A stretch of 64,000 bases of DNA from Rhodobacter sp. TJ_12 (GTDB lineage Bacteria > Pseudomonadota > Alphaproteobacteria > Rhodobacterales > Rhodobacteraceae): NCBI RefSeq assembly GCF_020023995.1, contig NZ_NRRD01000021.1, forward strand, positions 1-64,000, in the 5' to 3' direction. The first letter of the stretch is position 1. Each line of letters opens with the position of its first letter. Both the position numbers and the translations under genes were made by a program. The notes beneath the pieces were generated by a model. It made no database searches and was not told where the DNA came from. It was given only the letters and a program-made list of their open reading frames with translations. Of this stretch, positions 53,922 to 61,554 are shown piece after piece.

Positions 53922-54006
53922 GCCCAGATGGCGGAATTGGTAGACGCGCACGGTTCAGGTCCGTGTGCCGCAAGGCGTGGAGGTTCGAGTCCTCTTCTGG
54001 GCACCA
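53922..54006 (+). tRNA. tRNA-Leu (anticodon CAG)
   Basis: The 85 bases fold as a class II tRNA: acceptor GCCCAGA pairs with TCTGGGC, the D-loop reads AATTGGTAGA, anticodon stem CACGG/CCGTG encloses loop TTCAGGT with anticodon CAG (53956-53958), a long variable arm follows, then T-loop GGTTCGAGTCC, and CCA is encoded. It decodes CUG, the favoured leucine codon of high-GC genomes. Confidence 0.97.
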
Positions 54007-54016
54007 TTTACTTGGA

Positions 54017-54057
54017 AAAGCCCCGTGGTCCTGCTGGACCCCGGGGCTTTCCTTGTT
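54017..54057 (+). terminator. Terminator after tRNA-Leu
   Basis: AAAGCCCCG (54017-54025) pairs with CGGGGCTTT (54042-54050), with an inner GGTCC/GGACC extension, followed by CCTTGTTT. It lies ten bases beyond the tRNA. Confidence 0.8.
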
Positions 54058-54252
54058 TCCTTTGGCCTTTCGCGCATTTCTGCGGGTGATATGCTTGTCG
54101 TACTGCTGTACCCCATAATCCTTTCAGGCGATCATCTCCTGCGATGGTTTGAAGCGCGTCCTGTCGGTGCGCAAAATCCTCTATAAGCAATCAGTTCATG
54201 TGCGCCGAAGACAACTGGCAAGGCGAGGTGGTAGGTTGATTAACGTAATTCC

Positions 54253-54284
54253 AGAGAGGTTTTAGAGAGGTTTTAGAGAGGTTT
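54253..54284 (+). repeat. Three tandem 11-bp repeats carrying the ribosome-binding site
   Basis: AGAGAGGTTTT is repeated three times (the last copy lacks one T). The third copy's AGAGAGG sits six bases before the ATG at 54288 and serves as Shine-Dalgarno; the other two are spare copies. Slippage here would change ribosome-binding-site number and so perhaps expression of the endonuclease gene. Confidence 0.85.
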
Positions 54285-54287
54285 ATT

Positions 54288-55265
54288 ATGCTCGCTGAAT
54301 ACCTATCCCGCCTGGCGGCCGAATATACGCGTGAACGTATGAAGCCATTTGCCGGGTCTGCCTTTGGCGACTTCGTGCGTCACGAGATTGCTGTCGAGGC
54401 AAGGAAAATTCTGAGCGTCTGGCCGTTTGATCTGAAAGTGAGAGCCAGCGTCGGCCAGGGTCTTTGGGCATCGGTGCCATGGCTCGCTTTCTTTGACCCG
54501 CTCATCACAGAGACGGCGACGAGAGGTTTTTACGTAGTTTACCTGATCAACCCCGATGCGCAGACGATCACGCTGTCGATGAACCAGGGAACGACGGCTG
54601 TGATCAATGAGTTTGGGCACGCGCGCGGACTTGAAGTGTTGAAACGCCGAGCCAAAGATATGTGCGATCGGGTACATGAGTTTGCCCGGCGCTTTTCCGA
54701 GGAATCGATCGATCTTGGTTCGGGTGCCGGGCTGCCGGCGGGTTATGAGGCCGGACATGCATTCGGCCGAACCTATCGAATGGGCGATTTAAATGATGAG
54801 TGCCTTTCCGAAGACTTGCACGTAATGCTCCAAGCCTATGAGGCGCTCGTGAACCGCGGGGGTACGACGCCAAGCGAGGCCATGCAAGAAGAGGCCGGAG
54901 GGAAAGATATCGAAGAGACGCGCCGCTACGTTCTATCGCGGCGTATTGAGCGCTCGCCAAAAGTCCGCAAGGACGTACTCAAGGTGAAGCCGCCGATTTG
55001 CGAATGCTGCGGGCTCGACCCAGCTCGAGACTATGGTTTCGGCGGGCCTGCCCACGAAGCACCACTGGACGTGCACCATTCGGCTCCTTTGCATGGAATG
55101 GCAGAGGGGGAGACGCGTCGCTATAAAGTCCCTGATGATTTCATGGTTCTCTGTCCGACATGCCATCGCATGATTCACAAGACTGAAACGCCGTCGGACC
55201 TGGGCAACCTCAAGAGCCGATTGCGTTTCAAGATTGCGCATGATCTGACCTACTTTAATCCCTGA
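54288..55265 (+). CDS. DUF3578 (McrB N-terminal-like) – HNH endonuclease, probable modification-dependent restriction enzyme
   Basis: 325 aa. Residues ~45-115 match the McrB N-terminal DUF3578 pattern (GQGLWASVPWLAFFDP, TRGFYVVYLINPD, TITLSMNQGTTAV), a fold linked to modified-base DNA sensing. Residues ~236-300 are an HNH nuclease with zinc-type cysteines: ICECCGL (Cys238, Cys241), catalytic LDVHHSAPL (His263/His264) and CPTCHRMIH (Cys289, Cys292, His293, His297). The combination fits a type IV-like defence enzyme. It sits alone after tRNA-Leu, and its sequence looks less GC-rich than its neighbours, suggesting acquisition. No integrase or att repeat is visible. Confidence 0.85.
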   Translation: MLAEYLSRLAAEYTRERMKPFAGSAFGDFVRHEIAVEARKILSVWPFDLKVRASVGQGLWASVPWLAFFDPLITETATRGFYVVYLINPDAQTITLSMNQGTTAVINEFGHARGLEVLKRRAKDMCDRVHEFARRFSEESIDLGSGAGLPAGYEAGHAFGRTYRMGDLNDECLSEDLHVMLQAYEALVNRGGTTPSEAMQEEAGGKDIEETRRYVLSRRIERSPKVRKDVLKVKPPICECCGLDPARDYGFGGPAHEAPLDVHHSAPLHGMAEGETRRYKVPDDFMVLCPTCHRMIHKTETPSDLGNLKSRLRFKIAHDLTYFNP

Positions 55266-55445
55266 CTATTTGCTGTCGCGTCGCAGCTCTCCGAAGCGCC
55301 TGGGTCTCACAGGAAGGGCTTGAGCCGCCCTGCCGCAGGTTTTGCGTGGACCGCGCGCGAAAGTGTCAACTTTGCGAAAGCCGAGATGGTGGTATTGGCT
55401 GTGCAAAGCGCCTATACCGGCGCAAACGGTTAGAAAGGGCCTCCG

Positions 55446-56060
55446 GTGACTGTTCATCTGCATCAAAACGACCTGCCCGAGGGCCTTGATCTGGGCCCGG
55501 TGGTGGCGGTCGATACCGAAACCATGGGGCTAGACCCGCGCCGCGACCGGCTGTGTCTTGTGCAATTGTCCGCCGGCGATGGCGATGCCCATCTGGTGCA
55601 AATCGCCAAGGGCCAGACCGAGGCGCCGCGGCTTTGTGCGTTGCTGGCCGATCCCGGCGTGGAAAAGCTGTTTCACTTCGCGCGTTTTGACGTCGCCGCA
55701 CTTTATAACGCCTTTGGCGTGGTGACGGCGCCGGTATTTTGCACCAAGATCGCTTCCAAGATGGTGCGTACCTTCACCGACCGGCACGGGCTGAAATATC
55801 TGTTGCAGGACCTGTGCGGGGTGGATGTGTCCAAACAGCAGCAAAGCTCGGATTGGGGGGCGCCAGAGCTGACGGCAGCGCAGCACGATTATGCCGCGTC
55901 GGACGTGCTCTATCTGCATCAACTCAAAGCGGTTTTGGTGGAGCGTCTGGCCCGCGAAGGCCGCACCGAACTGGCGCAGGCCTGTTTCGATTTCCTGCCG
56001 GTGCGCGGGCAGCTTGATCTGCTAGGCTGGGATGAGCCGAATGACATCTTCCACCACTGA
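55446..56060 (+). CDS. rnd: Ribonuclease D-like 3'-5' exonuclease
   Basis: A short, exonuclease-domain-only RNase D of 204 aa that trims tRNA and other RNA 3' ends. DEDD-type residues are seen in VVAVDTETMGLDP (Exo I), LFHFARFDVAAL (Exo II) and YAASDVLYLHQL (Exo III, with the tyrosine of the DEDDy type). E. coli RNase D (~375 aa) has additional HRDC domains, absent here; single-domain forms are common in alphaproteobacteria. The start is GTG at 55446. The end overlaps kdsD by about 20 bases. Confidence 0.93.
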   Translation: MTVHLHQNDLPEGLDLGPVVAVDTETMGLDPRRDRLCLVQLSAGDGDAHLVQIAKGQTEAPRLCALLADPGVEKLFHFARFDVAALYNAFGVVTAPVFCTKIASKMVRTFTDRHGLKYLLQDLCGVDVSKQQQSSDWGAPELTAAQHDYAASDVLYLHQLKAVLVERLAREGRTELAQACFDFLPVRGQLDLLGWDEPNDIFHH

Positions 56061-56997
56061 TTATGCCGCGACCGCGCGCCGGGTGATCGGCATCGAGGTG
56101 GCTGGTCTGCAAGCGCTGTCCGACAGCCTTGATGGAGCGTTTGCCGCTGCGGTCGAGATGATCTTGCAAGCCCGAGGGCGGGTGATTGTCTCTGGCATGG
56201 GAAAATCGGGCCATGTCGCGCGCAAGATCGCCGCGACGCTGGCCAGCACGGGCACGCCCGCGCAATTCGTCCACCCCGCCGAGGCGAGCCACGGCGATCT
56301 GGGTATGGTGACCGAGGCCGATGTGGCGCTGGTGCTGTCAAACTCTGGCGAGACCCCGGAACTGGCCGACCTCATCGCACATACGCGGCGCTTTTCGATC
56401 CCGCTGATCGGCGTTGCCGCGCGCCCGGACTCGACGCTGTTGCGGCAAGCCGATGTGGCGCTGGTGCTGCCCAAGGCGGCAGAGGCTTGCGGCACCGGCG
56501 TTGTGCCCACGACCTCGACCACGATGACCTTGGCGCTGGGCGATGCCTTGGCGGTGGCGCTGATGGAGCATCGCCAGTTCACGCCCGAACATTTTCGCAC
56601 TTTTCACCCCGGCGGCAAGCTGGGGGCTAAATTGTCAAAGGTCGCGGATTTGATGCATAGCGATATGCCGCTGGTGCCCCAAGAAACGCCGATGTCCGAG
56701 GCGTTGCTGGTGATTTCGCAAAAGGGGTTCGGGGTCGTTGGGGTGACCGATGCCGAGGGGCAGTTGACGGGTATCGTGACCGATGGCGATTTGCGCCGCC
56801 ATATGGAGGGGCTTTTGTCCCACACGGCGGCACAGGTGATGACCAAAAGCCCCCGCACAATTGACCCGCAGGCATTGGCCGAGGCGGCCGTGGCCCTGAT
56901 GAACGAACGCAAGATTACCTGCCTTTTCGCGGTGCAAGACAATCGCCCGGTGGGCATTTTGCACATTCATGATTGTTTGCGCGCCGGGGTGGTTTGA
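56041..56997 (+). CDS. kdsD: D-arabinose-5-phosphate isomerase (KpsF/KdsD)
   Basis: It interconverts ribulose-5-P and arabinose-5-P, the first step to Kdo for LPS (and capsule linkers). The SIS domain (~35-170) has VIVSGMGKSGHVARKIAATL, TPAQFVHPAEASHGDLGM and LSNSGETPEL; two CBS domains follow (~200-318: VADLMHSDMPLVPQETPM, GIVTDGDLRRHM). 318 aa; an ATG three codons earlier (56032) is an alternative. Its stop overlaps the lptC start (TGATG), so Kdo synthesis and LPS transport are cotranscribed. Confidence 0.95.
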   Translation: MTSSTTDYAATARRVIGIEVAGLQALSDSLDGAFAAAVEMILQARGRVIVSGMGKSGHVARKIAATLASTGTPAQFVHPAEASHGDLGMVTEADVALVLSNSGETPELADLIAHTRRFSIPLIGVAARPDSTLLRQADVALVLPKAAEACGTGVVPTTSTTMTLALGDALAVALMEHRQFTPEHFRTFHPGGKLGAKLSKVADLMHSDMPLVPQETPMSEALLVISQKGFGVVGVTDAEGQLTGIVTDGDLRRHMEGLLSHTAAQVMTKSPRTIDPQALAEAAVALMNERKITCLFAVQDNRPVGILHIHDCLRAGVV

Positions 56998-57596
56998 TGG
57001 TGCGCGAAAGCCGCCATTCGATGTTGGTGCAATGGGCCAAGGTGGTCCTGCCGCTGGCGGCGTTGATCCTGCTGTCCACCTTGTTTTTGTTTTCCGGTAA
57101 GGTCGATCCGACCACGGCCTCGATCTATGCCAAGGTCGATGTCGATGCATTGGTGGCCGAGCCCCGGCTGACCGCACCGGAATATGCGGGCATGACAGAA
57201 GATGGCGCGGCGCTGACGGTGCGGGCGAAGACCGCCACGCCCGATCCGGCGGGGAATGGCGCTTCGGCGCGCCAGGTGATCGCCAAGCTAGAGGGCGCCG
57301 ATGGCGCGGTCACCGATCTGACCGCCAGCGCCGGGGTGCTGGACCCAGGCGCGGGGCAAATCCTTCTAAGCGATGGGGTCGCGGTGCAAACCTCGGCGGG
57401 CTATCGCATGGCAACCGAGACGGTGGAAATGGCGACCGACCGCGCAACCGTGGTGGCGCCCAATGCGGTGCGGGGCGAAGCCCCCTTCGGCATGATCGAG
57501 GCCGGGGGAATGCAGATGGGGCGGCCCGACCCTGCCGCGCCTTACGATCTGCACTTCAACGGCGGCGTGAAGCTGATATACCAGCCGCAGAAGTGA
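56997..57596 (+). CDS. lptC: LPS export system protein LptC
   Basis: LptC is the single-span inner-membrane clamp that passes LPS from LptBFG to LptA. The 199-aa product has a short cytosolic start, a membrane helix at ~12-34 (VVLPLAALILLSTLFLFSG) and a periplasmic beta-jellyroll with weakly conserved repeats. The start ATG shares one base with the kdsD stop. Sequence conservation is low, as usual for LptC; the position between kdsD and lptA supports it. Confidence 0.9.
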   Translation: MVRESRHSMLVQWAKVVLPLAALILLSTLFLFSGKVDPTTASIYAKVDVDALVAEPRLTAPEYAGMTEDGAALTVRAKTATPDPAGNGASARQVIAKLEGADGAVTDLTASAGVLDPGAGQILLSDGVAVQTSAGYRMATETVEMATDRATVVAPNAVRGEAPFGMIEAGGMQMGRPDPAAPYDLHFNGGVKLIYQPQK

Positions 57597-57603
57597 GGTT
57601 CCG

Positions 57604-58098
57604 ATGCGCTGCCTGCCCTTGATTTTCTCTGCCGTGATCTGTCTGTCTCTCAGTTTGGGGGGCGCGCAGGCCCAACAGGTGGCCTTTGGCGGGTTGCGCG
57701 CCAACACCGCCGCCCCGGTCGAAGTGACCGCCGACAGCCTTGATGTGAATCAGGCCGACGGCAAGGCGGTTTTCAGCGGCAATGTGCTGATTGTTCAGGG
57801 GCCTTTGCGGATGCAGGCCGGGCGGGTGCAGGTGGAATATGGCAGCGCCGAACGGAAAAGCATTTCGCAATTGCGTGCTTCGGGGGGGGTGACGCTGGTG
57901 ACCGCGACCGAGGTCGCCGAATCGCGCGAGGCGGTTTATGACGTTGCCAGCGGTGCGGTGGTGATGACCGGCGATGTGCTGCTGACGCAGGGTGATAACG
58001 TGTTGTCAGGCCAACGGCTGGATGTGGATCTTGCGACGGGCGCCGGGCAGATGCAGGGGCGCGTGCGCACCGTGTTGCAGCCGGAACAGACACCATGA
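57604..58098 (+). CDS. lptA: LPS transport periplasmic bridge protein LptA
   Basis: LptA polymerises into the periplasmic bridge for LPS. The 164-aa precursor has a signal peptide ([20 protein letters not shown], cleavage after AQA) and an OstA-like beta-jellyroll ([60 protein letters not shown]). It starts seven bases after lptC and overlaps lptB by four bases. Confidence 0.93.
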   Translation: MRCLPLIFSAVICLSLSLGGAQAQQVAFGGLRANTAAPVEVTADSLDVNQADGKAVFSGNVLIVQGPLRMQAGRVQVEYGSAERKSISQLRASGGVTLVTATEVAESREAVYDVASGAVVMTGDVLLTQGDNVLSGQRLDVDLATGAGQMQGRVRTVLQPEQTP

Positions 58099-58853
58099 AA
58101 GATGCTGTTGATGTCCCGCAGGGGGCGCCCTCCGGGTTAAGCGTGGTCAGCCTGCGCAAAAGCTACCGCAAGCGGCTGGTGTTGCGCGATGTCTCGCTGA
58201 CACTGGACCGCGGCGAGGTGGTTGCGCTTTTGGGGCCGAACGGCTCGGGCAAGACCACCTGTTTTTATGCGATTGCGGGGCTTGTCTCACCCGATGCGGG
58301 GCAGGTGATGATTGATGGTATCGATGCCACCGCAATGCCGATGTATCGCCGCGCGCGGCTGGGAATCGGCTATCTGCCACAGGAAGCCTCGATTTTTCGT
58401 GGGCTTACCGTCGAGCAAAATATCATGGCGGTGCTGGAAATCGCCGTGGATGAAGTGCACCGGCGCCGCGAACGGCTGGAAGAATTGCTGGGCGATTTTG
58501 CCATTGCTCACCTGCGCCAAGCGCCTGCGCTGGCCCTTTCGGGCGGCGAGCGGCGGCGTGTGGAAATCGCGCGCTGTCTGGCCGCCGACCCCAAATATTT
58601 GCTGCTGGATGAACCCTTCGCCGGGGTGGACCCGATTGCCGTGGGGGAGATTCGCGCGCTTGTGGCGCATCTGAAAGAACGCGGTATCGGTGTTTTGATC
58701 ACCGATCACAATGTGCGCGAAACGCTCGAGATCGTGGACCGTGCCTATATTTTGCATGATGGCCGTATGCTGATGTCAGGGCGCACCGAGGAGGTGGTGA
58801 AGGATGAAAACGTTCGCCGCGTCTATCTGGGCAAGAATTTTCGTATCCAATAA
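58095..58853 (+). CDS. lptB: LPS export ABC transporter ATP-binding protein
   Basis: LptB powers LPS extraction with LptFG (not in this window). Walker [13 protein letters not shown]-loop YLPQEASIF, signature [13 protein letters not shown], Walker [13 protein letters not shown] and switch TDHNVRETL are all intact. 252 aa. It overlaps lptA by ATGA. In many proteobacteria rpoN follows lptB; here hpf comes next. Confidence 0.97.
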   Translation: MKDAVDVPQGAPSGLSVVSLRKSYRKRLVLRDVSLTLDRGEVVALLGPNGSGKTTCFYAIAGLVSPDAGQVMIDGIDATAMPMYRRARLGIGYLPQEASIFRGLTVEQNIMAVLEIAVDEVHRRRERLEELLGDFAIAHLRQAPALALSGGERRRVEIARCLAADPKYLLLDEPFAGVDPIAVGEIRALVAHLKERGIGVLITDHNVRETLEIVDRAYILHDGRMLMSGRTEEVVKDENVRRVYLGKNFRIQ

Positions 58854-58886
58854 TCTGTGCGCAGATGAACAACTTGAGCCAGGTCA

Positions 58887-58916
58887 TTGACACCGACGCA
58901 GTTCCGTTCCCAAATA
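58887..58916 (+). promoter_or_regulatory. Possible promoter upstream of hpf
   Basis: TTGACA at 58887-58892 is a perfect -35, but the sequence 17-19 bases later (CAAATAT) is a poor -10. The 228 bases between lptB and hpf hold no gene, so hpf very likely has its own promoter somewhere here. Confidence 0.28.
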
Positions 58917-59081
58917 TCAGATATGCGTAACCACGGTCCTTATGCCCAAGTTGACGCGCCGACGGTTTTCGGCTCGGTTGGGCTTGTGGACCAGACCTCC
59001 CCAGTTTTCGAAAAAAGTTTAACCAACCCGCAACCTTGGCATGCGAGCCCGGGACCGGGACAATAAAGTGAAGGAGAAGCC

Positions 59082-59657
59082 ATGCGTTACCAGATCAGCG
59101 GAAAGCAGCTCGACGTTGGCGAAGCCCTGCAGACTCACGTGAAGACCGAACTGGCGGAGACGGTCGACAAGTATATGCAGCGCCCGACCGATGCGACCGT
59201 GGTGTTTTCGCGCGCCGCGCATGAGTATGTTTGTGAAACCACCGTTCACCTGTCCACCGGGCTGACCGCTTCGGCGGCGGGGCGCGCCGGCGAGGTTTAT
59301 GCGGCCTTCGAGGCGTGCCGCGAGAAAATGGACAAGCAGTTGCGCCGTCATAAGCGCCGGCTCAAAGACCACCATCGCGACCGTGTCTCGCCGGTTGAAT
59401 TTGGTGACGCTGGGTTGTATGTGCTCGCCGCGGAAGAACACGACTCGGAAGCCGAAGGTGACAGCCTTGCACCGGTGATCGTTGCCGAGATGGAGACCAA
59501 GGTCCCCACGATCTCGGTGGGCGAAGCGGTGATGCAGATGGAACTGTCGCACAAGCCGTTGCTCGTGTTCCGCAATGAGAAACATGGCGGGGTGAATGTC
59601 GTCTATCGCCGTGAAGACGGCAATGTCGGCTGGATCGACCCGCGTAACATCAAGTGA
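59082..59657 (+). CDS. hpf: Ribosome hibernation promoting factor, long form
   Basis: Long HPF pairs ribosomes into inactive 100S dimers in stationary phase. The N-terminal domain (~1-105) starts MRYQISGKQLDVGEALQTHV and contains the basic segment MDKQLRRHKRRLKDHH; the C-terminal dimerisation domain (~130-188) has PTISVGEAVMQMELSHKPLL and FRNEKHGGVNVVYRREDG. 191 aa is the alphaproteobacterial length. GAAGGAGAAG precedes the ATG. Confidence 0.96.
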   Translation: MRYQISGKQLDVGEALQTHVKTELAETVDKYMQRPTDATVVFSRAAHEYVCETTVHLSTGLTASAAGRAGEVYAAFEACREKMDKQLRRHKRRLKDHHRDRVSPVEFGDAGLYVLAAEEHDSEAEGDSLAPVIVAEMETKVPTISVGEAVMQMELSHKPLLVFRNEKHGGVNVVYRREDGNVGWIDPRNIK

Positions 59658-59685
59658 GCGCCGGATGGGCGCGGAAAAAGGACAG

Positions 59686-60150
59686 ATGGATCTTTCCACC
59701 CTGCTCAAACCGGCAGCGGTCAAAGTTTTGACCAATGTCACGAGCAAGAAGCGCCTGTTCCAGGATCTCGCAGATATCGCGCATTCAGCCTACGGGCTGG
59801 ATGCGACCCAGACCATCGACGCCTTGCAAGAGCGTGAAACCCTTGGGCCCACCGGGGTCGGCCATGGCGTGGCGCTGCCGCATGCCCGGCTGCATGGGCT
59901 GACCGATGTGGTGGGCGTGTTTTTGCGTCTGGAAAAGCCGCTCGACTTCGATGCCGTCGACCGGTTGCCGGTCGATATCGTCTTTGCGCTGTTTGCCCCC
60001 AAGGATTCGGGGGTGGAGCATCTTAAGGCGCTGGCGCTTGTGTCGCGCACATTGCGCAACGCTGAAACCTGCACCAAGCTGCGGGCCAATTCGGACCCGG
60101 CGGCGCTGCATGCGGTGCTGACAGCGGCGCAGGGCTCTCAGGCGGCTTGA
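59686..60150 (+). CDS. ptsN: Nitrogen-regulatory PTS EIIA protein
   Basis: EIIA-Ntr is the last phosphoacceptor of the PTS-Ntr relay and regulates potassium, nitrogen and envelope functions. The phosphorylated His lies in GVGHGVALPHARL. FALFAPKDSGVEHLKALALV is typical. 154 aa from the ATG at 59686 (AAAGGA upstream, closely spaced); another ATG at 59665 is possible. It follows hpf by 28 bases and ends one base before the convergent sulfotransferase gene. Confidence 0.94.
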   Translation: MDLSTLLKPAAVKVLTNVTSKKRLFQDLADIAHSAYGLDATQTIDALQERETLGPTGVGHGVALPHARLHGLTDVVGVFLRLEKPLDFDAVDRLPVDIVFALFAPKDSGVEHLKALALVSRTLRNAETCTKLRANSDPAALHAVLTAAQGSQAA

Positions 60151-61551
60151 TCAGCCGCCTTTCCTTTTCCACGGACCGAAACCGAACTGCATGTAGTCGC
60201 GCGAATAGGTATCGGCGGCGGCTTGTTCCAGTTCGGGCTCCCATATATCAGCGAGTTTGACCGGGGCGCTATCGCCCTCGGGGGGCACGAAGGCCGGCGC
60301 CTCGGCCCCCACCCCTTGGGCCAGCCATGCCAGATCTTGATCCAGCCGGTCTTCGCGGGCGATCAGATCGGGCAAAGCGAATTGCGCGAAGCCTTGCACC
60401 GTGGCCGATTGCGTGGCCCAAAGCCCGTGCACCGGAAGGCTGGTTTGCGCATTCAGGTTCGATTTCAGCCAGCCAAGGAACGCCAAAAGCCCTTCCCCCC
60501 AATCCGCGGCGGGTAGCGTCTTGCCTTCGGGCGGCAGCGGCAGTTTGTAGCTTTGGCGCAGTACCGCACGCGCTTCGGCAAAATTGGGCCAGCTTTGCAG
60601 TGCAGCAAAGGCCAGATGCGCGCGCATCAGCGGGTGGCGTACCACCGTAAAGCTGCGATGGCCGGGGTGCTTGCGCTTCCACTGCCGCAGGGTCTTTTGC
60701 GAAAACCCGTCCTCAAGCTTGCCTAGCTTTGCCATCCAGTCCCGGATCGGCGCATCAAGCGCGGGGCGTAGGGGCATGTACAAAAGCCCCGCGTCGCAGG
60801 CGACGAGGTTGGGCACATTCGGCCCGCGCCGGGGTTCGAAATTGGGGGTGCGCGACAAGTTGAACCGATCGAGCCGCGCGAGCGAGCTTTCCATCGCCGG
60901 GAAATTGGCGACCTTTTCCTCCAGCGCGGCGGGGTTTTGCACCACGAGGCTGGAGGGCAGGGCGCTTAGCCGCCCCGCGATGCCCAGCCATTGCGCCAGC
61001 CCGTTCAGAACATCCACATCCTGCGCATCTTCGTAATCGATGTAAAAGGCGGTCTGGCCGGTGGTTTGCAGCGCATGCATCAAGGCTACCTGAAAGCCCT
61101 GCAAGCCTTCCAGATGCGCTTCGAACTCGGCGGCATCGAACTGCGCAAGCGCGTCTTTGCGGTGCTTGGCATCGCCCAGCTTCCACTGGTTCGTCGCCCG
61201 CGCGATCTTCAGGCTGACATAACTTTCGGCCGGATTGCGCGTCAGAACGATCTTGGCGCAGTGCGGATCGGCAAGCATCGCCTCCAGCACGCGCGGATCG
61301 TGGTCGTGAAAGAAGCGGCAGCCGTTCAGCCCCTCGGCCTCGCGGATGCGGGTCCATAGCACCATCGGATCGGCGTCGCGTGCCGCACGGCTGATGCCTA
61401 ACAGCTCGGTCTTATTGGGATAGCCGATCAGTGCGGGGTTGAATGCCTCGCCATGGCAGTGCACGCCCGGCAGGTCATTGAGCGCAGCTTCCAGAAGGTT
61501 GGAGCCGGTGCGCATTTCCGCAAAGACCACGAAACTGTTGAACCGGCTCAT
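60151..61551 (-). CDS. NodH-like sulfotransferase
   Basis: 466 aa. The N-terminal FVVFAEMRTGSNLLEAAL is the PAPS-binding loop of the NodH/Stf0-like group (R-T-G-S-N-L-L), GEAFNP follows, and KIVLTRNPAESYVSLKIA is the 3'-phosphate segment. The C-terminal ~200 residues have a second helical unit with SFTVVRHPLMRAHLAFAAL, another R-H-P motif. ADTYSRDYMQFGFGPW ends the protein. It is the last gene of a minus-strand run with a GT14 and another glycosyltransferase (three-base gap), so it probably sulfates or modifies a glycan made by them. Confidence 0.82.
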   Translation of the reverse strand: MSRFNSFVVFAEMRTGSNLLEAALNDLPGVHCHGEAFNPALIGYPNKTELLGISRAARDADPMVLWTRIREAEGLNGCRFFHDHDPRVLEAMLADPHCAKIVLTRNPAESYVSLKIARATNQWKLGDAKHRKDALAQFDAAEFEAHLEGLQGFQVALMHALQTTGQTAFYIDYEDAQDVDVLNGLAQWLGIAGRLSALPSSLVVQNPAALEEKVANFPAMESSLARLDRFNLSRTPNFEPRRGPNVPNLVACDAGLLYMPLRPALDAPIRDWMAKLGKLEDGFSQKTLRQWKRKHPGHRSFTVVRHPLMRAHLAFAALQSWPNFAEARAVLRQSYKLPLPPEGKTLPAADWGEGLLAFLGWLKSNLNAQTSLPVHGLWATQSATVQGFAQFALPDLIAREDRLDQDLAWLAQGVGAEAPAFVPPEGDSAPVKLADIWEPELEQAAADTYSRDYMQFGFGPWKRKGG

Positions 61552-61554
61552 GCG

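Noticed and set aside
53922-55445. Genomic island with attachment sites at tRNA-Leu
   Set aside because: I looked for a second copy of the tRNA 3' end after the endonuclease gene and saw none, and no integrase is present; at most a single-gene insertion.
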